64,000 nt of DNA, taken from assembly GCA_018292915.2 (NCBI GenBank), contig JACVVK020000170.1:452501-516500 (forward strand). Direction: 5' to 3'. This stretch comes from Batillaria attramentaria. Taxonomy: Eukaryota; Mollusca; Gastropoda; Batillariidae. Below, piece after piece: positions 42,494 to 54,799 of this stretch. A model generated the notes under the pieces. That model had not been told where the DNA came from. It made no database searches and saw nothing but the letters and a program-made list of their open reading frames with translations. Numbering within the stretch: the stretch's first letter is position 1; each line of letters begins with the position of its first letter. The position numbers and the translations under genes are program-made.

Positions 42494-44840
42494 AACAGCA
42501 GCTTCACCATTTGAAAGTTTAAAGGTAGGCCGCATGCTATAAAACTCCGTCCTTCCCAGAAAAACAACCATGTTACGTTGGTCAGAACTCAGGTTTAGGA
42601 TCGAACATCTGCATTTTATCTCCCTATTTCCCTCTCCTTCAGCTTAATATTTTGTATTGGGCTCGTTTAGTTGCTCTACCCAGAGCTGTTTTGGTGCTAC
42701 ACGTGCATGCAAAATGCTGACTTCGTTTGATGGTGTCTACTGTTTCTTCTGCTGGTGTGCATTCATCCTTCTGTTACTCCATACATGTATATAATATATA
42801 TATAAATCCAGTCTGTGATATTTACGAATAAACACTGCACTGTTAAATAGTACCTCTGTGTGTGTGTGTGTGTGTGTTTGAGAGATGAAACAAAGACGAT
42901 GAGATATATATATATTTCTTAAGGATGTACCGCATACATGACTTGTGTGTACTCAGTGGTGTACGGCAAGTTTGCAAACTGCATGACACTGACCAATACC
43001 TACTTCATATTTACTACTTGTCATCAAAACAGGACACAATGCACATCTCATTCACCATCTCCAGACAACATGACAGAGTAAGAATTGAAACTGTGTTTAC
43101 TTGTTTATTTATTCTTGTCCACATTTTGATTCGGCATCACTTCCTAAGAAGTCAAACTCATTAGGAAATCATCAATGAAGGAACTGAATCTGTGCAAAAA
43201 TCATGATAGCAAAAAAAAAAAAAAAAAAAAAAACCAACCTAATGCCAGCACACTAAACACACACATGAAGATGGTACATGTAGTTTTATGTTACAGTCGA
43301 ACCTGCCAAGGCGGTCACCTGTATAAGCCATGCCACTGCCTAACCTGGTCACCCCAGAGGATCCCCTGACATGCTAACTGTTGACATGTCACCCTGGATA
43401 ACCCAGTCACACCTGTCTAAGGCGGTCAGTTTGGCCCCGTCCCTTGGGTGACCGCCTTACACAGATTTGACTGTACCACTTGGCAACACATATTTCACAT
43501 GCATGTCATAATTATAAAATGTACAACACTTGTAAGTTGAAACTAGATTAGTGTGAACAAGTGTGTAAGAACTGATCTTACAAAATCACAGATACACAAA
43601 GAATGTGATTAGAAGTCATGTGGTGCACTGTCTGCTGAATTATGCTTGAAAAATCAATTTATCAGTGCTCTGGAATTTGACGACAGGTTTTCACATGTAT
43701 AAAGATTTTAAGCGAATCAAAGTTGACAGGATGAAATACAACTGATGATAACAAATGACAATGTGGAATTTTGATGGGTGTTCAAACCAAACACTACCCA
43801 CATTCAACTTACCTGGTGCCACTGTGTATTGCAATCAAGTTTTTAAACTCTCCACGCAATTCCCAAAGAGATCACGTCCTTTTTCCAACTAGCCAATGTT
43901 TCCTAGTCTCCGTTTTCCCCACGAATCAACTACCTCACGAGCTATGTGATCAGAATATCACAAAGTCTGACATACTGATGGTAGGTACTGGATGACTGGA
44001 CACCTTTCCCATCTAACAAACAAAGATCTCATCACGACTTGCTAAACACACCCCAAAGCATGAACAGCTCCTGTACACTCTTGAACAGCCATGCACAAGC
44101 GTTTCTGAATTCCACTGAAATAGACTTACCTCACAAGATCCTCTTTGCCTCTGGGGTGAATGATGAGCAATTGAAAGAAACTTGGTCAAAATTCTTGTGT
44201 GAACGGACATTTAAGCAGTCTACCACAGGCATAAAACTTAGGACCAGAACAGTTGAACACAAGCTTTGCCGAAGGTGGAAGCTGACACGCTATTTGTCTT
44301 GACACTACTGGAATCTTCTGTACCTTGCCCGTGTCACTGTTTACAAATCAGAAACCTTCAACATACCACAGAACTCTCTCTGCAGACAGCGCAAGGTGAA
44401 CCTCAAGTTCTTGAAATGGAATAACAGGAAATAATTCAAGACAAAGGAACCACTAAAAGGTGGGGGGGAGAACAAATCTGATTTTGGAAAGCATGAAATT
44501 GAAAAAGACTACAGCTTTTGAATCTGATGGGCATACCATGATTGCAAACAGGAATGAATGGCACTTAGTCACTATCCAAGACGACTAAAATGGTCTGTAA
44601 CGCACTTTGCAGCTTCTGTTGTATGTGGATGCACTGCACAGTTGGTGCTGACAGTCATAGTGGTACCATACCTTTTCCTTGTGGACGAACCATGGTGGCC
44701 TGTGAAATGGACTTTAAATCTTAACATAAACATAACTTTAAAATTCATGACCACCGGAATCCCTCCCAACACACCCCCTACCCTCCCTACACAGCCCCCC
44801 CCCCCCCCCCCCCAAAAAAAAAAACCGAGTGCTGCCCATT
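42494..44840. other. Spacer between the convergent ACTMAP and PNN 3' ends
   Basis: ACTMAP (+) and PNN (-) converge here. Apart from AATAAA at 42829, a short GT run at about 42860, a poly(A) at about 43210 and the MITE at 43292, no gene or family match is seen. The longest frames (43771-43995, 44039-44302) show no recognisable domain and are treated as chance. The PNN 3'UTR presumably covers the right part, including the poly(C)/poly(A) run at 44797-44824. Confidence 0.6.
43292..43475. mobile_element. Tc1/mariner-like MITE, 184 bp
   Basis: The left end is TACAGTCGAACCTGCC then AAGGCGGTCACC; the right end GGTGACCGCCTTACACAG then ATTTGACTGTA is the reverse complement with few differences. TA is at both ends, consistent with a TA target site. 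No coding capacity. Confidence 0.82.
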
Positions 44841-47800
44841 TTACTCGTCTGCTGGGTCTTCCTCCATATCAGCTTCGTCCTCCGCCATGGTAGCGGTCGC
44901 CCTGAGCACCTCCTGCCCCCTTTCCATGTACAACTGTTCTTCACGCACTTCAGATGCTCCACTAAATTGAATACCACCACTCCCTGCCTCTCCCAATTCT
45001 TGCGAGGCTGCTTCAGACTGCTTATTCTGATCAGCAGAGTCTTCTTTCTTTTCTGCAGCTTTTGCTGTGACCTGTGTATCATCTGGTAGTGGTATGGCTG
45101 TGATAGGTGTGAACGAACTTTGCATTTCACCGGTGTTGTGAACTTCGTCGTCGTCGTAGTCAACGTCTGTGTTGTTGCCGTCATCAAAACTGCCCATGCC
45201 CGCGTCGAGTTTCTTGGGCACCTGGTCAGCACCCTCCACCTCCATTACTTCACCCTCCTCTTTCACACTCCCGCCCTCCAGACCCTTCTTCTCCCCCTTG
45301 CTTCCCTCCCCCTCTCCACCCTTGGGTGCTACCACCACCTCCCGATCTCCCAGCTCGATACGTGACCCTTCCACCTCCTCCTCCATTTCCTCGTCCTCGT
45401 CTTCGTAGTGCATCTCCGACTGCTTTTTCTTCGCCTCATGGTGGCTCGACTTCTTGTCCCGTGAGTGCCGGCTGCTCCGTGCCGTGTCCTTGGTCGACTC
45501 TTTCTCTCCTCGAGAATGGTGCTCATCGTCTGCGTTTTCTTTGTCAGGCATGCCTGTGCTGTCTCGACGCAGGCGCGACCGGATGCGCTCCTCCCGCTCC
45601 ATAACCTCGTTGATCTCCCTCTCCAAGGCGTCGCTCTTTTCCTTCAGCATTTCTGAAGCACAATAATACGAGTTTAGATGACGTTACTCAGTGAACCATA
45701 GCAGTCCTAACTGATGCAAACTTGAACCTACCACTGTATCAGCTTATAACGCTGAGGAAAATAGCGACATTACCGGAAAACAAGAAAAGCAAGCACTCAC
45801 ACTTGTCTATCTTGATCAGTTGACCAACAATTTTTTGCATTGTTGTTTTTCCAACATCAGATTATGAAATTTCTTCTTCTTCTTCTTCTCTTTCTGAAAT
45901 GTGCAGCTGGTGCCCATGAGAAAGAATCCACTCAATCTAGCGGTTCAATTACCCAATCAAATTTCAAACAGAATGCCAAGGACAAAAAGGAAGAAACATC
46001 TCACTCACTGTCAACAACCCGCTTTGAATCCTTCAGCCTGGTCTGTGCAGCTGAAGTCATGGTCTTGGGTAGCCAAAATATGCGTGGTTTGGCGTGAGTA
46101 CAGATGAAGTTTTGCAGTTTCTTAGTCTCTGCCACTAGTGCCTCATGCTGAAAATGAGAGGTAACTGGTTGTACGTTCATGCTGCTGCCTCAGAGACAGA
46201 AAATACAAGCACGCAAAATCAAACCGTAGTAGCATGATGGGGGTTGATGTCCTACAGAGAAAAATGGTAACCTTTGCGCAGTAATATGCTGTACACATAT
46301 TGCAGCCATTGTCATGTGTGGAAGTACATGTACCACCACATACCCAAACTGAAATGTAAAATTAAAAACAACATGGTAACAGAACTGACATAAAGAAAAA
46401 ACCGTCAAGTTTTGCATTTCACTTGTTCTCTGACACCCAACACCAACAGCTGGTTGTTATTTACATGTAGACCAAAATGCAGAATCTGTCAATGCAGGCA
46501 GACCATAATATTATCTTCACAATCAGTGATCTCTCACCTCGCTAACCAACTCCATTTTCTGTTGGAGACGAGTGATTCTGGCTTGCTCCTGCTGTGACTT
46601 TTCAATCAACTCCTGTGTTTCCTGCCGGTACTGCTGCTTCTCTCGCTCGGCATCAGCTTCTAGCTTTTTCTCGATCTTCCGCCGCTTCTCAGCCTGCACG
46701 CACGCCACAAGCATAATTATTTTCTCTCACAGAATCAGATACAACCTTTGTTTCAGTTCCTTAATACCTAACATTATCTACAGAGCAGAGCAAAATTTGG
46801 GTCAGCACAATCCTGATAATTACTGTCCTACGGTACCTGACTTAAAAAGTCTACAGGAGTAAAGCTTAATCATGTCAACTGGCTGAATAACTTTTGCTGT
46901 CAGAACAGATGCTAAAGATGTATTCCTGTAAAACTAAAAAAAAAAACAAAAAAACACACGCACAAAACTTTGTGCATGTCTGGTACCTTTTGACCATGAG
47001 CCTGTTCTTCTGTCTTGAATTTCTGCAAAGTCCCCAGCAGCAAACCAAACATTCGCCTGTTTCTGTAAAGTGTAGAGAGAGAGAGAGGAAAAAATCAAGC
47101 ATTATGATCACGTGTGCCAGTAAAATGACTCGAACGTTCTTCTACTTTGTAAATTGTTTTTTTTTGTTTTTTTTTTAAAGCTTATGTTTAAAAGAAAAAA
47201 AAGTTATTCATACACATCAATCATGTCAAACTTCAGAAAATTCACTGCAATTAGTGCAAATAGTCATTAGTTGCGACAAAATCAGATACAAATTAACCAC
47301 AAAAAAAACAAAAAACAAAACGAGCAGAACACAAGCTAGGCAACTTGCTAAGACGATTGTACATGTAGTCAAACATTTACTGTCCATCACAGACCCACAA
47401 TTACACACTTAGAGAACAAAATTTTATAAAAACCCACCTTTGCATGCCTTCTCTATCACTGCTCTGTTCTGCAAGAGAGTCTTTCCGACTGCGTGTGTCT
47501 TTAGGGGTAGCCACCACCGATGACTGGACAGTGAGCTGTAAAACACAAATTACAATGCAAACTTCAAATACAATGACATAAAAAATACAGTAAACGAATG
47601 CCAGGAGTAAGAGTTTTAATGCGTATTGTGCTGACAATAAATTTAAATTTACTGTCCTGCCCTTACCCCTGCGTATAATATGTACAGCCTCATCTCTGTG
47701 AAAGTCGAGACAGTCCAGTGGGAACAGCTTTCAACAGGTCCAGCACTTTTCATTTTCCATTTTCATTGTTGGACAAAAAAGAAAATAAAGAAACACACAC

Positions 47801-50755
47801 ACACACAAGAACAAACCTTTGTCCGAAGTTCATCCTCATCACCACTGTCCTCTCGCTCCCTCCTCCTGGCTGGCACCGGCCCCAGTCTACATGAAATATG
47901 CAATAAAGGCGATAAGCAAAAGCAGTTAGCACAATGAACACCATCAGGTACAACGTGGAGCCTTTTCTTTGTATTTTTCCACTAAACCAAATATAAACTG
48001 AGAGTGAGACTAGTGAGAGCTCACGCCAACAGGTTAGTTAAGTGGTTCACACAAAGGAGGAGAGAGAGAGAGTATGAGAGAAAGTTATCAGTAAGAATAC
48101 TAATAGGGCAATATCGACGTTATGAGAAGACTGAATGTTTTAATTCAATTCAACTAAGTTTTAATAAATGCATGCACATCTATCTAACACTAGTAACAGT
48201 TACACACCTGGCAAAGGCTCCACCAAAGTTTCTCCTCTTGGTCGGTGGTGCTCCCCCGCCGTCATCTGGGACAATCGCTCTCCTGGACACAGCACAGGAA
48301 GCATTGAATTATAGTATGCAGCAGTAAATTTATTATACTTCATGAAAATACTGGTAGGTCAGGTCTTCACTTGACTCAGCCCAAATTAATTCAAAGAGGA
48401 AGATTGCATAACACTGGCATCATTGCACAGAAATCAAGAACACATGGTGAAGTGTGCAAGACCACAACTTTAAATTTAATGGACAGTTCTGAATGTACCT
48501 GGCAAGGTTGAAAAGTCGTCCTCTACCCCTGCCATCTTGCTGTCGGCCTCTTCCAGCTCCACTTCCAGCCCTGGAAAAACAAAACCACATAAAATACTTC
48601 TGGTCATCATTTGTAACCAACCGAAGGTGCCCTAAGAGGTTTCCGGGGGGGCATGCCCCCCCCCCCCCCCCCCCGAAATTTTTTTAAATCTAGAATAAAA
48701 TCTGTGCAATCTGATGCACTCTGACTGCAAAACTGCACACAAACTAGGATGAAAACATTCAGAAAAGATATATATATGCTATTTTTTTGTTTTGTTTTAT
48801 CATACCATCAAACATCTTTGTTTTTGTGGTCTTCATTCGATTTCACACAACCCTTGAAAGAGCATGTTGACAAGACAAGACAAGATATTTTATTCAATCC
48901 CATAAAAAGGGAATTACAATCCCCACAATGACAATGCTTGAGTTGAGTTGAGGTCACTCATGCATCATCCAGACTACTCTCAACTTCAGATAAGCCATGA
49001 CACTGGTCTCTCAAAATAGAATTTTTTCTACAGTAGAGCCTCACTTGGCAACTAAGTTGGTCGCCCAAGTCACAGACACTCATGGTGGTGTCCGGACCCC
49101 TTCCCAGGAGCGCATGTCAACCATAGAGATCACGGCATAATTAGGACATGTATGCATAAATGTGACTCAGTAGCAGAGTTTGGTGTTTCTGTGGAGTCTT
49201 TTAGTAATCCAGACTGTGTGGCTTTACCTAAATTTGAGCGACAGATAACCTGTCCAAACGCTGTACACTGGTGACATACCACTTTACCAGTGTTGCTCAA
49301 CTTGCTGGTTTTCTAGGTGTCAAATCACCGTTTAGTCTGGTTGAATTCCCAGCGGCATCAAAGTCTCTCTTTCTCCCACCGTCAAGGTGGCAATGACACG
49401 CACACACACACACAAATATCCAAATGACAAACACCGACATCCCGGCGTTGCCGATTTGCTAAGTGTCAAATCACTGAATTCCCAGCGGCAGTTTCCGATT
49501 TCTTTTTGTGAAACATGAAAACAAGGAGGATTAGTAATAGTATTAGTTACCACACTATACCTATCAAATGTCCGCCTTAATTCGCTCACACACACACACT
49601 GGCATACAAAGAAACTCATTCACACGCATCGACAAGACACCCAATCACGCATGCGCGTGATTGGGTGTCTTGTGAAAACAATGGTCAGTGATTTGACAGG
49701 TGTAAAGGACAATGGAACTGGCGGATACGGCGACCACCACCCACATAGCTGCAGTTGTGTTTAGCCAGGGGCAATGTGCTAATTCAGTAACTGCTCTGTC
49801 CTAAGACTCCTTGTCAGCGGTCACACATGCACACAATTTTAATTTTTATTCTGATTCTTTTTTTCTTCCACGGAACCTAACTTGTTCTAGGCGGAAATGG
49901 ATTTCTGAAATGCGGAAATTTGTGGAACCACAGAGAATTTCAACCCCTGACGTAGTAATGCTAACACTAGCATCAGTATTGGCGACCAGTACAGGTAACA
50001 CCCACTTTACAATATACCCCCCCCCCCCCCCACTTTGTGCATGCTTGGCATGTGCTTGATTTTCATTCAGAACAGCCCCACACATGCACACACATATATA
50101 CTTGGAATTGGATTGGAAGCTTCATGCACATTTCATTATTATCAATGTTGGTGTACACATTATGTATGAAGATCAGACTGGTACTGAGGTGACTGTACTT
50201 TGTCAGTTTGTGAATGAGTAGATTAACTGGGAGAACCTTGATGAGTTTACAACTTCACAAACACACATACGTACAAGATCAGCCAGGTCATTATCACGAT
50301 GTCTGAACGTAAGAGTAAGAATGATACTTTCTCTGAGAGTGTGACTGGCCCTTGCCGAGTGTGAAACAAAGGGGAAGGGGAAGACCCGACATCTTGAATA
50401 AAATGGTTGCAATCAACGATTCCGCAGACGAATATCTGTAATTGCAACGCAGACTCCATGACAACAACCTCACAGCGTCTAGGCTGGATCTACAAATGTA
50501 CTATGCCAAACACTCCTACTCCTAAGTCCACGAAGTCACACAAAGCGGAGGGGAAAATCTTTACCGTTGACACCGGCCAACATCGAAGTACCGTATCACT
50601 TCACACATGAACGCAAATAAATCATAACGTACATACCTTATGTCTTCAGGATCACGGCCGGTTAATTTCTTGATATTTTCGTTAACATCTTTCAGTTTGT
50701 CTTTAGCCTTTTCGATTTCATGCAGCAGAATACTAGCTCCACGCATCTCCGCCAT
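44841..50755 (-). CDS. PNN: Pinin, nuclear splicing-associated protein
   Basis: Nuclear speckle protein associated with the exon-junction complex and alternative splicing; in vertebrates also described at desmosomes. Exons 50755-50637, 48570-48499, 48282-48208, 47886-47817, 47535-47438, 47062-46987, 46693-46538, 46147-46009, 45652-44841; phases join to 538 residues (human 717). The N terminus has KLKDVNENIKKLTGRDPEDI. A GR-rich segment (GRGRQQDGRGRGR) follows, then VQSSVVATPKDTRSRKD and RRMFGLLLGTLQKFK (about 147-161). A long coiled coil covers about 171-300. The second half (about 300-538) is Glu/Asp-rich with HSRDKKSSHH and no long RS or poly-Ser tract, so it is shorter than the vertebrate protein. 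Divergent from TRAPPC6B across a composite transposon. Repeats lie in intron 1. Confidence 0.95.
48860..48945 (-). mobile_element. LINE 3' tail, minus strand
   Basis: Minus-strand text ends AATAAAATATCTTGTCTTG with repeated TTGTC, preceded by CCCTTTTTATGGG. A pentamer-repeat LINE tail like that at 966. PNN intron 1. The adjacent 49290-49500 contains GAATTCCCAGCGGCA twice. Confidence 0.5.
49632..49673. repeat. Short near-perfect palindrome
   Basis: ACAAGACACCCAATCACGC is followed after ATGC by its exact reverse complement, GCGTGATTGGGTGTCTTGT. 19-bp arms, 4-nt loop, in PNN intron 1. Function unknown. Confidence 0.9.
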
Positions 50756-50804
50756 CTTGCTACTTACGACGGTTGCCTCGTTTTCGACTACATGTGCACT
50801 TCCG
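50756..50804. promoter_or_regulatory. PNN-side half of a split divergent promoter
   Basis: Only 49 bp lie between the PNN start codon and the composite element at 50805. They end in TGCACTTCCG, and the next base makes CACTTCCGG, an ETS-family consensus. The same TGCACTTCCG recurs at 54730-54739 on the TRAPPC6B side, as a target-site duplication would. Confidence 0.7.
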
Positions 50805-52987
50805 GTCCTACTACCAAATCCTGCCCGGAAGTGTCAAGCCTGCCCAGGGCTGCCCGGTCCCTACTGCCCGGGTTTTCCGGGGCTGGCTTACCGTGACTGC
50901 TCGGCCGGAATTCTGGGGCTGACATAATGTAAAGAAGTGGATGTGGCCTTAATTAACAAACTTTATTCTTTATTCTTCTTTATTCAGCCCCTATTATGTT
51001 GTTTCGTGCACTTTCCATCAGCCTGACGTGTCAAGATGTTTCAGTTTCATGAGTGTGAACTGACTCGGATCGGGAAGCACTATGATGCTCAGTAGGGATG
51101 TACATGCACTGAGTTGTATTTTTAAAATGCCATTTATGCTACAAATACCATTTATTATTATTATTATTTACACAGATCCACCCATCACGTCAGTTATTGT
51201 CTTTGCTCTTGGAGACCGGCATTTGTAGATTCAGTTCTTTTTAATTTATTCTCAAATGTGTTGTACGTTGTCAGTTTTCGTATAAAATTTCACAAATATA
51301 ACGTGAGGCGGTCTCACACACTCACTCCGCTTTCACATCACAGATCAGTATTCAGGAAGGCACGCATGCAAAACCTCATTCACTCCCTTTCATACACACA
51401 AGCAAATCAGTAGTTATTCCTTTTGACTGAAACCTTATAATGTAGACAAAACAATCACACAAGTAACCAATCCGGCAGTCAACACACTGAAAATATTAAT
51501 AGATAACAAACTGACTGAATGTACAAGGTCAAGTGAGTAACGGCCTTATTTAAAAAGATGCTGCAGACTTGTTGAAGACTTGTTGGTCTTGACTGCAAAA
51601 ACTACTATGATGTTCACGTCCAGACGATTCCTCTGGGAATTCTGGAGATCCACCGCTTTATTCACAATCTCGTGGGATGAATAATACAATATACGACGAA
51701 GGCACTTCTTCAAGAAGTGACTGGAACAGTGCTGGACCGCAGCCGGGCACCCTCAATTCACACGTAATTCGCGGCTGAGGATCAGACAAGGAAAAACGGC
51801 TTCACTTTGACACGGCGCTCGGTTGGATGGCTGCACTGACGTGACCTCAAGGGGAAACAGAAAACACGCCGCTGGCTTTAAGGTCAGAGCGACGGGGCAG
51901 ACAATAGAACACTGTAATATGGTGTCATCTATGCTGATCAAGCGGACTCAAAATTTGATTAGGCGGTCAGCTCACCGGGTCTCCGGCGTCGTTCATGTAC
52001 AATATTAATCCGTGATTAATCAGTACCGCTATCTCGGATAGTCAGTATTAACTGCGCAGTCTTTGTGGAAAACGGTCACCTCGTATTCTGAAAACTACTC
52101 AGGTCTACCTACAACAGCCTCGAGCAAGGGATAACAACTCGGAAAAAGCTATAGTCGTGCGTAGGCATTTTTCCTGCACTGACGAGAAAACGTTAGGTAG
52201 ACTGGGATAAAATACAGTACAGTACTACCTGTCCATAACACAAATTTAACAGTTCGCACTACTCATGAAAATACAATTTAAAAACTGCAAACCACATAAT
52301 TTATGCAAACCCGTAAATGCGGCTGGTTTGTCACAATAAACAACAGCCGGAGTGGTCCATTTACCGTCTTTGCCCGGCCAGTTTAACCAAATACAGCATC
52401 AGCTTAACCATCATAGCGGGCGTTCTAAAGTACCTAGATTCTTTCAATAAAATACAGCTGAAAGAGCGTGAAAAACGCTTTTAAACGATATAAGTTTCAG
52501 ATGTTGCTAAGCGGATCCGGCCGGGGAATTTCCTACAGCGGCTAAGAGGGCCGAATAACAGGGACTTCACTTTTGAAAAGGTATGCGGAAAATGCTAATT
52601 TACAACCCTTTAGCTATAACATCGGGTAAAGACCAAAACATGGTTAAAAAGTACTAACTTTCTTTATACTAATACAATCAAAAGAATAACTTTAGGTCAA
52701 CCGACTGAGGAGAAAATGGATCTTAGACATGGACAAACAAACACAACTAATCGTCACTAGAGCCGGATGAGCCATCGTGGATGCAAACTTGAAACACCGT
52801 TATCCCCCTGTTAATGGGGTGGGGACTAGTGGCCGGGTGTAGGGCTGGCCAGGGAACAAAGAGCTGGTGGGCGAGAGGTAGGAACCACTCGAGGCCACAT
52901 GCACTTTTCTCATTACACCAGTAAGTCAGTCCAGGGCAGCAAGTACCGGGCAGTAGGGACCGGGCAGTTTTGGACAGTATTGAGTAG

Positions 52988-54243
52988 TCCCGGTGTAGCA
53001 TCCGGTCCGGTCCCCCCTCTGAAGTAGTCCCCCGGGGGACCAATTCGTGGCAAAAACTGCTCTATAATGGTCCCCCCCTTAGACATCCAGCCTCGTTTTC
53101 GACTGGTCCCCCTGGGCGATTTTGGTCCCCCCTCGCATCCAAAATAGGCCCCCTCTCGAACTGGTCCCCCTCTTTTCTAACCAACGTAGAGCTATGTCAG
53201 TATTTATTTTTAACTTTATTGTTACAAAACTTTATTGTCCCCAAAAGCACAGGGCCATAGGAACATTTTTTTTCTTTTTTTTCCGATTTATGTGCTTGTT
53301 GTTATTTTTGTGTGTGTGAGATATATTTGTTTGGTTGTGTTCTTGTTTCTTTCAGTTGTTTTTTTTGCATTGGTTCTTTTTTGCTGTCCACATTTCCTGT
53401 CATTTTTTTTAAACTGGAAATAGCATTTAGAGAATAACATCAAAGACCAAGTATCTAATATTTTCTATACAACGCCATAGAAAAAATATTTCTTCAAAAT
53501 TAAGTAAGTGTCCATGACATGAAAACTAGTTGCCACCTTTGGCTTTCAGCGTACTTCAAGTAGACAGTCAAGACTGAGTACCAGTGTCTCAAATCATGAC
53601 CCTTGAAACAACAAAAACAGCAGAAGACTAACAGTTCTCAGGCTGGTCTAAGGAGTGACACAAAAAACAGGAGCAAAGTGATGTCCAAGATTCATTATAT
53701 AAATTACTCTGTCTGTTTTCAATGGGGCCGATTGCCAAACTGGCCCGTATTTCAGCCACCTAGGTTGTCGGCCTGGAGCCTCTCTTGTGAACACATACAC
53801 GGGCGTGTCCAAGAGGGTGGCTGCAGCAAATATCTCAACCTCGGTGGCCCAAGTACGGAATGAATTGTCGTGTACTTATAATTATAGGCATGTTTGACAC
53901 GAGTCACGTGACGTGTCAAGAAGCGTGGCGACCGTTTTCTCATCCCACAAAAAAAAAAAAAGAAAAGAGAAAACAAATCTAAACTTTTAAAAGTGATTTA
54001 ACTTCGTAGATTTGCCGTTCTATGTAGCCTATACTTTTGTTTTTTAGTGGCGACCGTTTTCTCATCCCACAAAAAAAAAGAGAAAATAAAAAAACAAAAG
54101 TATAGGCTACATAGAACGGCAAATCTACGAAGTTAAATCACTTTTAAAAGTTTAGATTTGACACTGTAACCTTGACCCAGTTCAAGATCATCTTGAATAA
54201 CATCTCTGTACAAAAATGAAAATAATTATACATATAACGAAAG

Positions 54244-54299
<56 letters not shown>

Positions 54300-54713
54300 T
54301 TGCGTGCGTGCGTGCGTGAGTGAGTGTGCACGCGTGCGTGCGTGCGTGCATAATGTGTGTGTGTGTGTGTGTGTTTGAGAGATGGGGGGAGGAGAGAAAG
54401 TGTGGGGGGCGAGAGAGAGAGAGAGAGAGTGTGAGAGAGATCCAGAGTCACGTTTTCTACTGAGTTGACACACACTATAACAATAAAGTTAAAAATAAAT
54501 ACTGACATAGCTCTACATTGGTTAGAAAAGAGGGGGACCAGTTCGAGAGGGGGCCTACTTTGGATGCGAGGGGGGACCAAAATCGCCCAGGGGGACCAGT
54601 CGAAAACGAGGCTGGATGTCTAAGGGGGGACCATTATAGAGCAGTTTTTGCCACGAATTGGTCCCCCGGGGGACTGCTTCAGAGGGGGGACCGGACCGGA
54701 TCCTACACCGGGA
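52988..54713. mobile_element. Fold-back unit with 236-bp inverted arms
   Basis: The left arm 52988-53222 and right arm 54479-54713 are reverse complements with few differences, from TCCCGGTGTAG to TTTTTAACTTTATTG. Each arm carries about seven GGTCCCCC-type motifs spaced roughly 15-40 bp apart, a pattern expected of repeated transposase-binding sites. The centre has a second hairpin (53975-54159) and a GT/GA run (about 54247-54440), and no gene. Confidence 0.87.
53975..54159. repeat. Hairpin inside the fold-back unit
   Basis: AAATCTAAACTTTTAAAAG (53975) is the start of a 72-bp arm mirrored essentially perfectly at 54088-54159. The loop carries a second copy of GTGGCGACCGTTTTCTCATC, also found just left of the hairpin (about 53925). 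This suggests duplication with inversion. Confidence 0.9.
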
Positions 54714-54739
54714 ATGTTTAGTAGGACCCTGCACTTCCG

Positions 54740-54799
54740 AAAGCCTTCAGCCAATGAAGAGAATCGTTACTAGCACACTTCGGTCTCCGATCAACAATG
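54740..54799. promoter_or_regulatory. TRAPPC6B-side half of the split promoter
   Basis: 60 bp between the right-hand TGCACTTCCG copy and the TRAPPC6B ATG contain CAGCCAATGAAG, a CCAAT box. Together with 50756-50804 this is all that remains of the original intergenic space. Confidence 0.6.

Larger units (their letters stand above)
50805..54731. mobile_element. 3.9-kb composite inverted-repeat element
   Basis: It begins GTCCTACTACC and ends TAGTAGGACCC, inverted ends. TGCACTTCCG (8-10 bp depending on where the ends are set) lies directly outside both. Inside, GGTCCCTACTGCCCGG at about 50852 is inverted at about 52950-52968. A second part with 236-bp inverted arms starts at 52988. An 8-bp duplication would suit hAT, and 9 bp with long inverted ends would suit Mutator-like; this is undecided. 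No transposase frame was found. At least two fold-back units appear joined or nested. The interior 50930-52740 also holds a LINE-like (ATT)n tail (about 51120-51168) and otherwise unrecognised sequence. Confidence 0.75.

Noticed and set aside
43771..44302. Frames of 74 and 87 residues between ACTMAP and PNN
   Set aside because: No domain, no splice-phase partner, and position within a likely 3'UTR or spacer.
45794..45839. Extra PNN exon reading MQKIVGQLIKIDK
   Set aside because: No AG acceptor precedes it, and exon 46147-46009 joins 45652 directly in phase with good family similarity.
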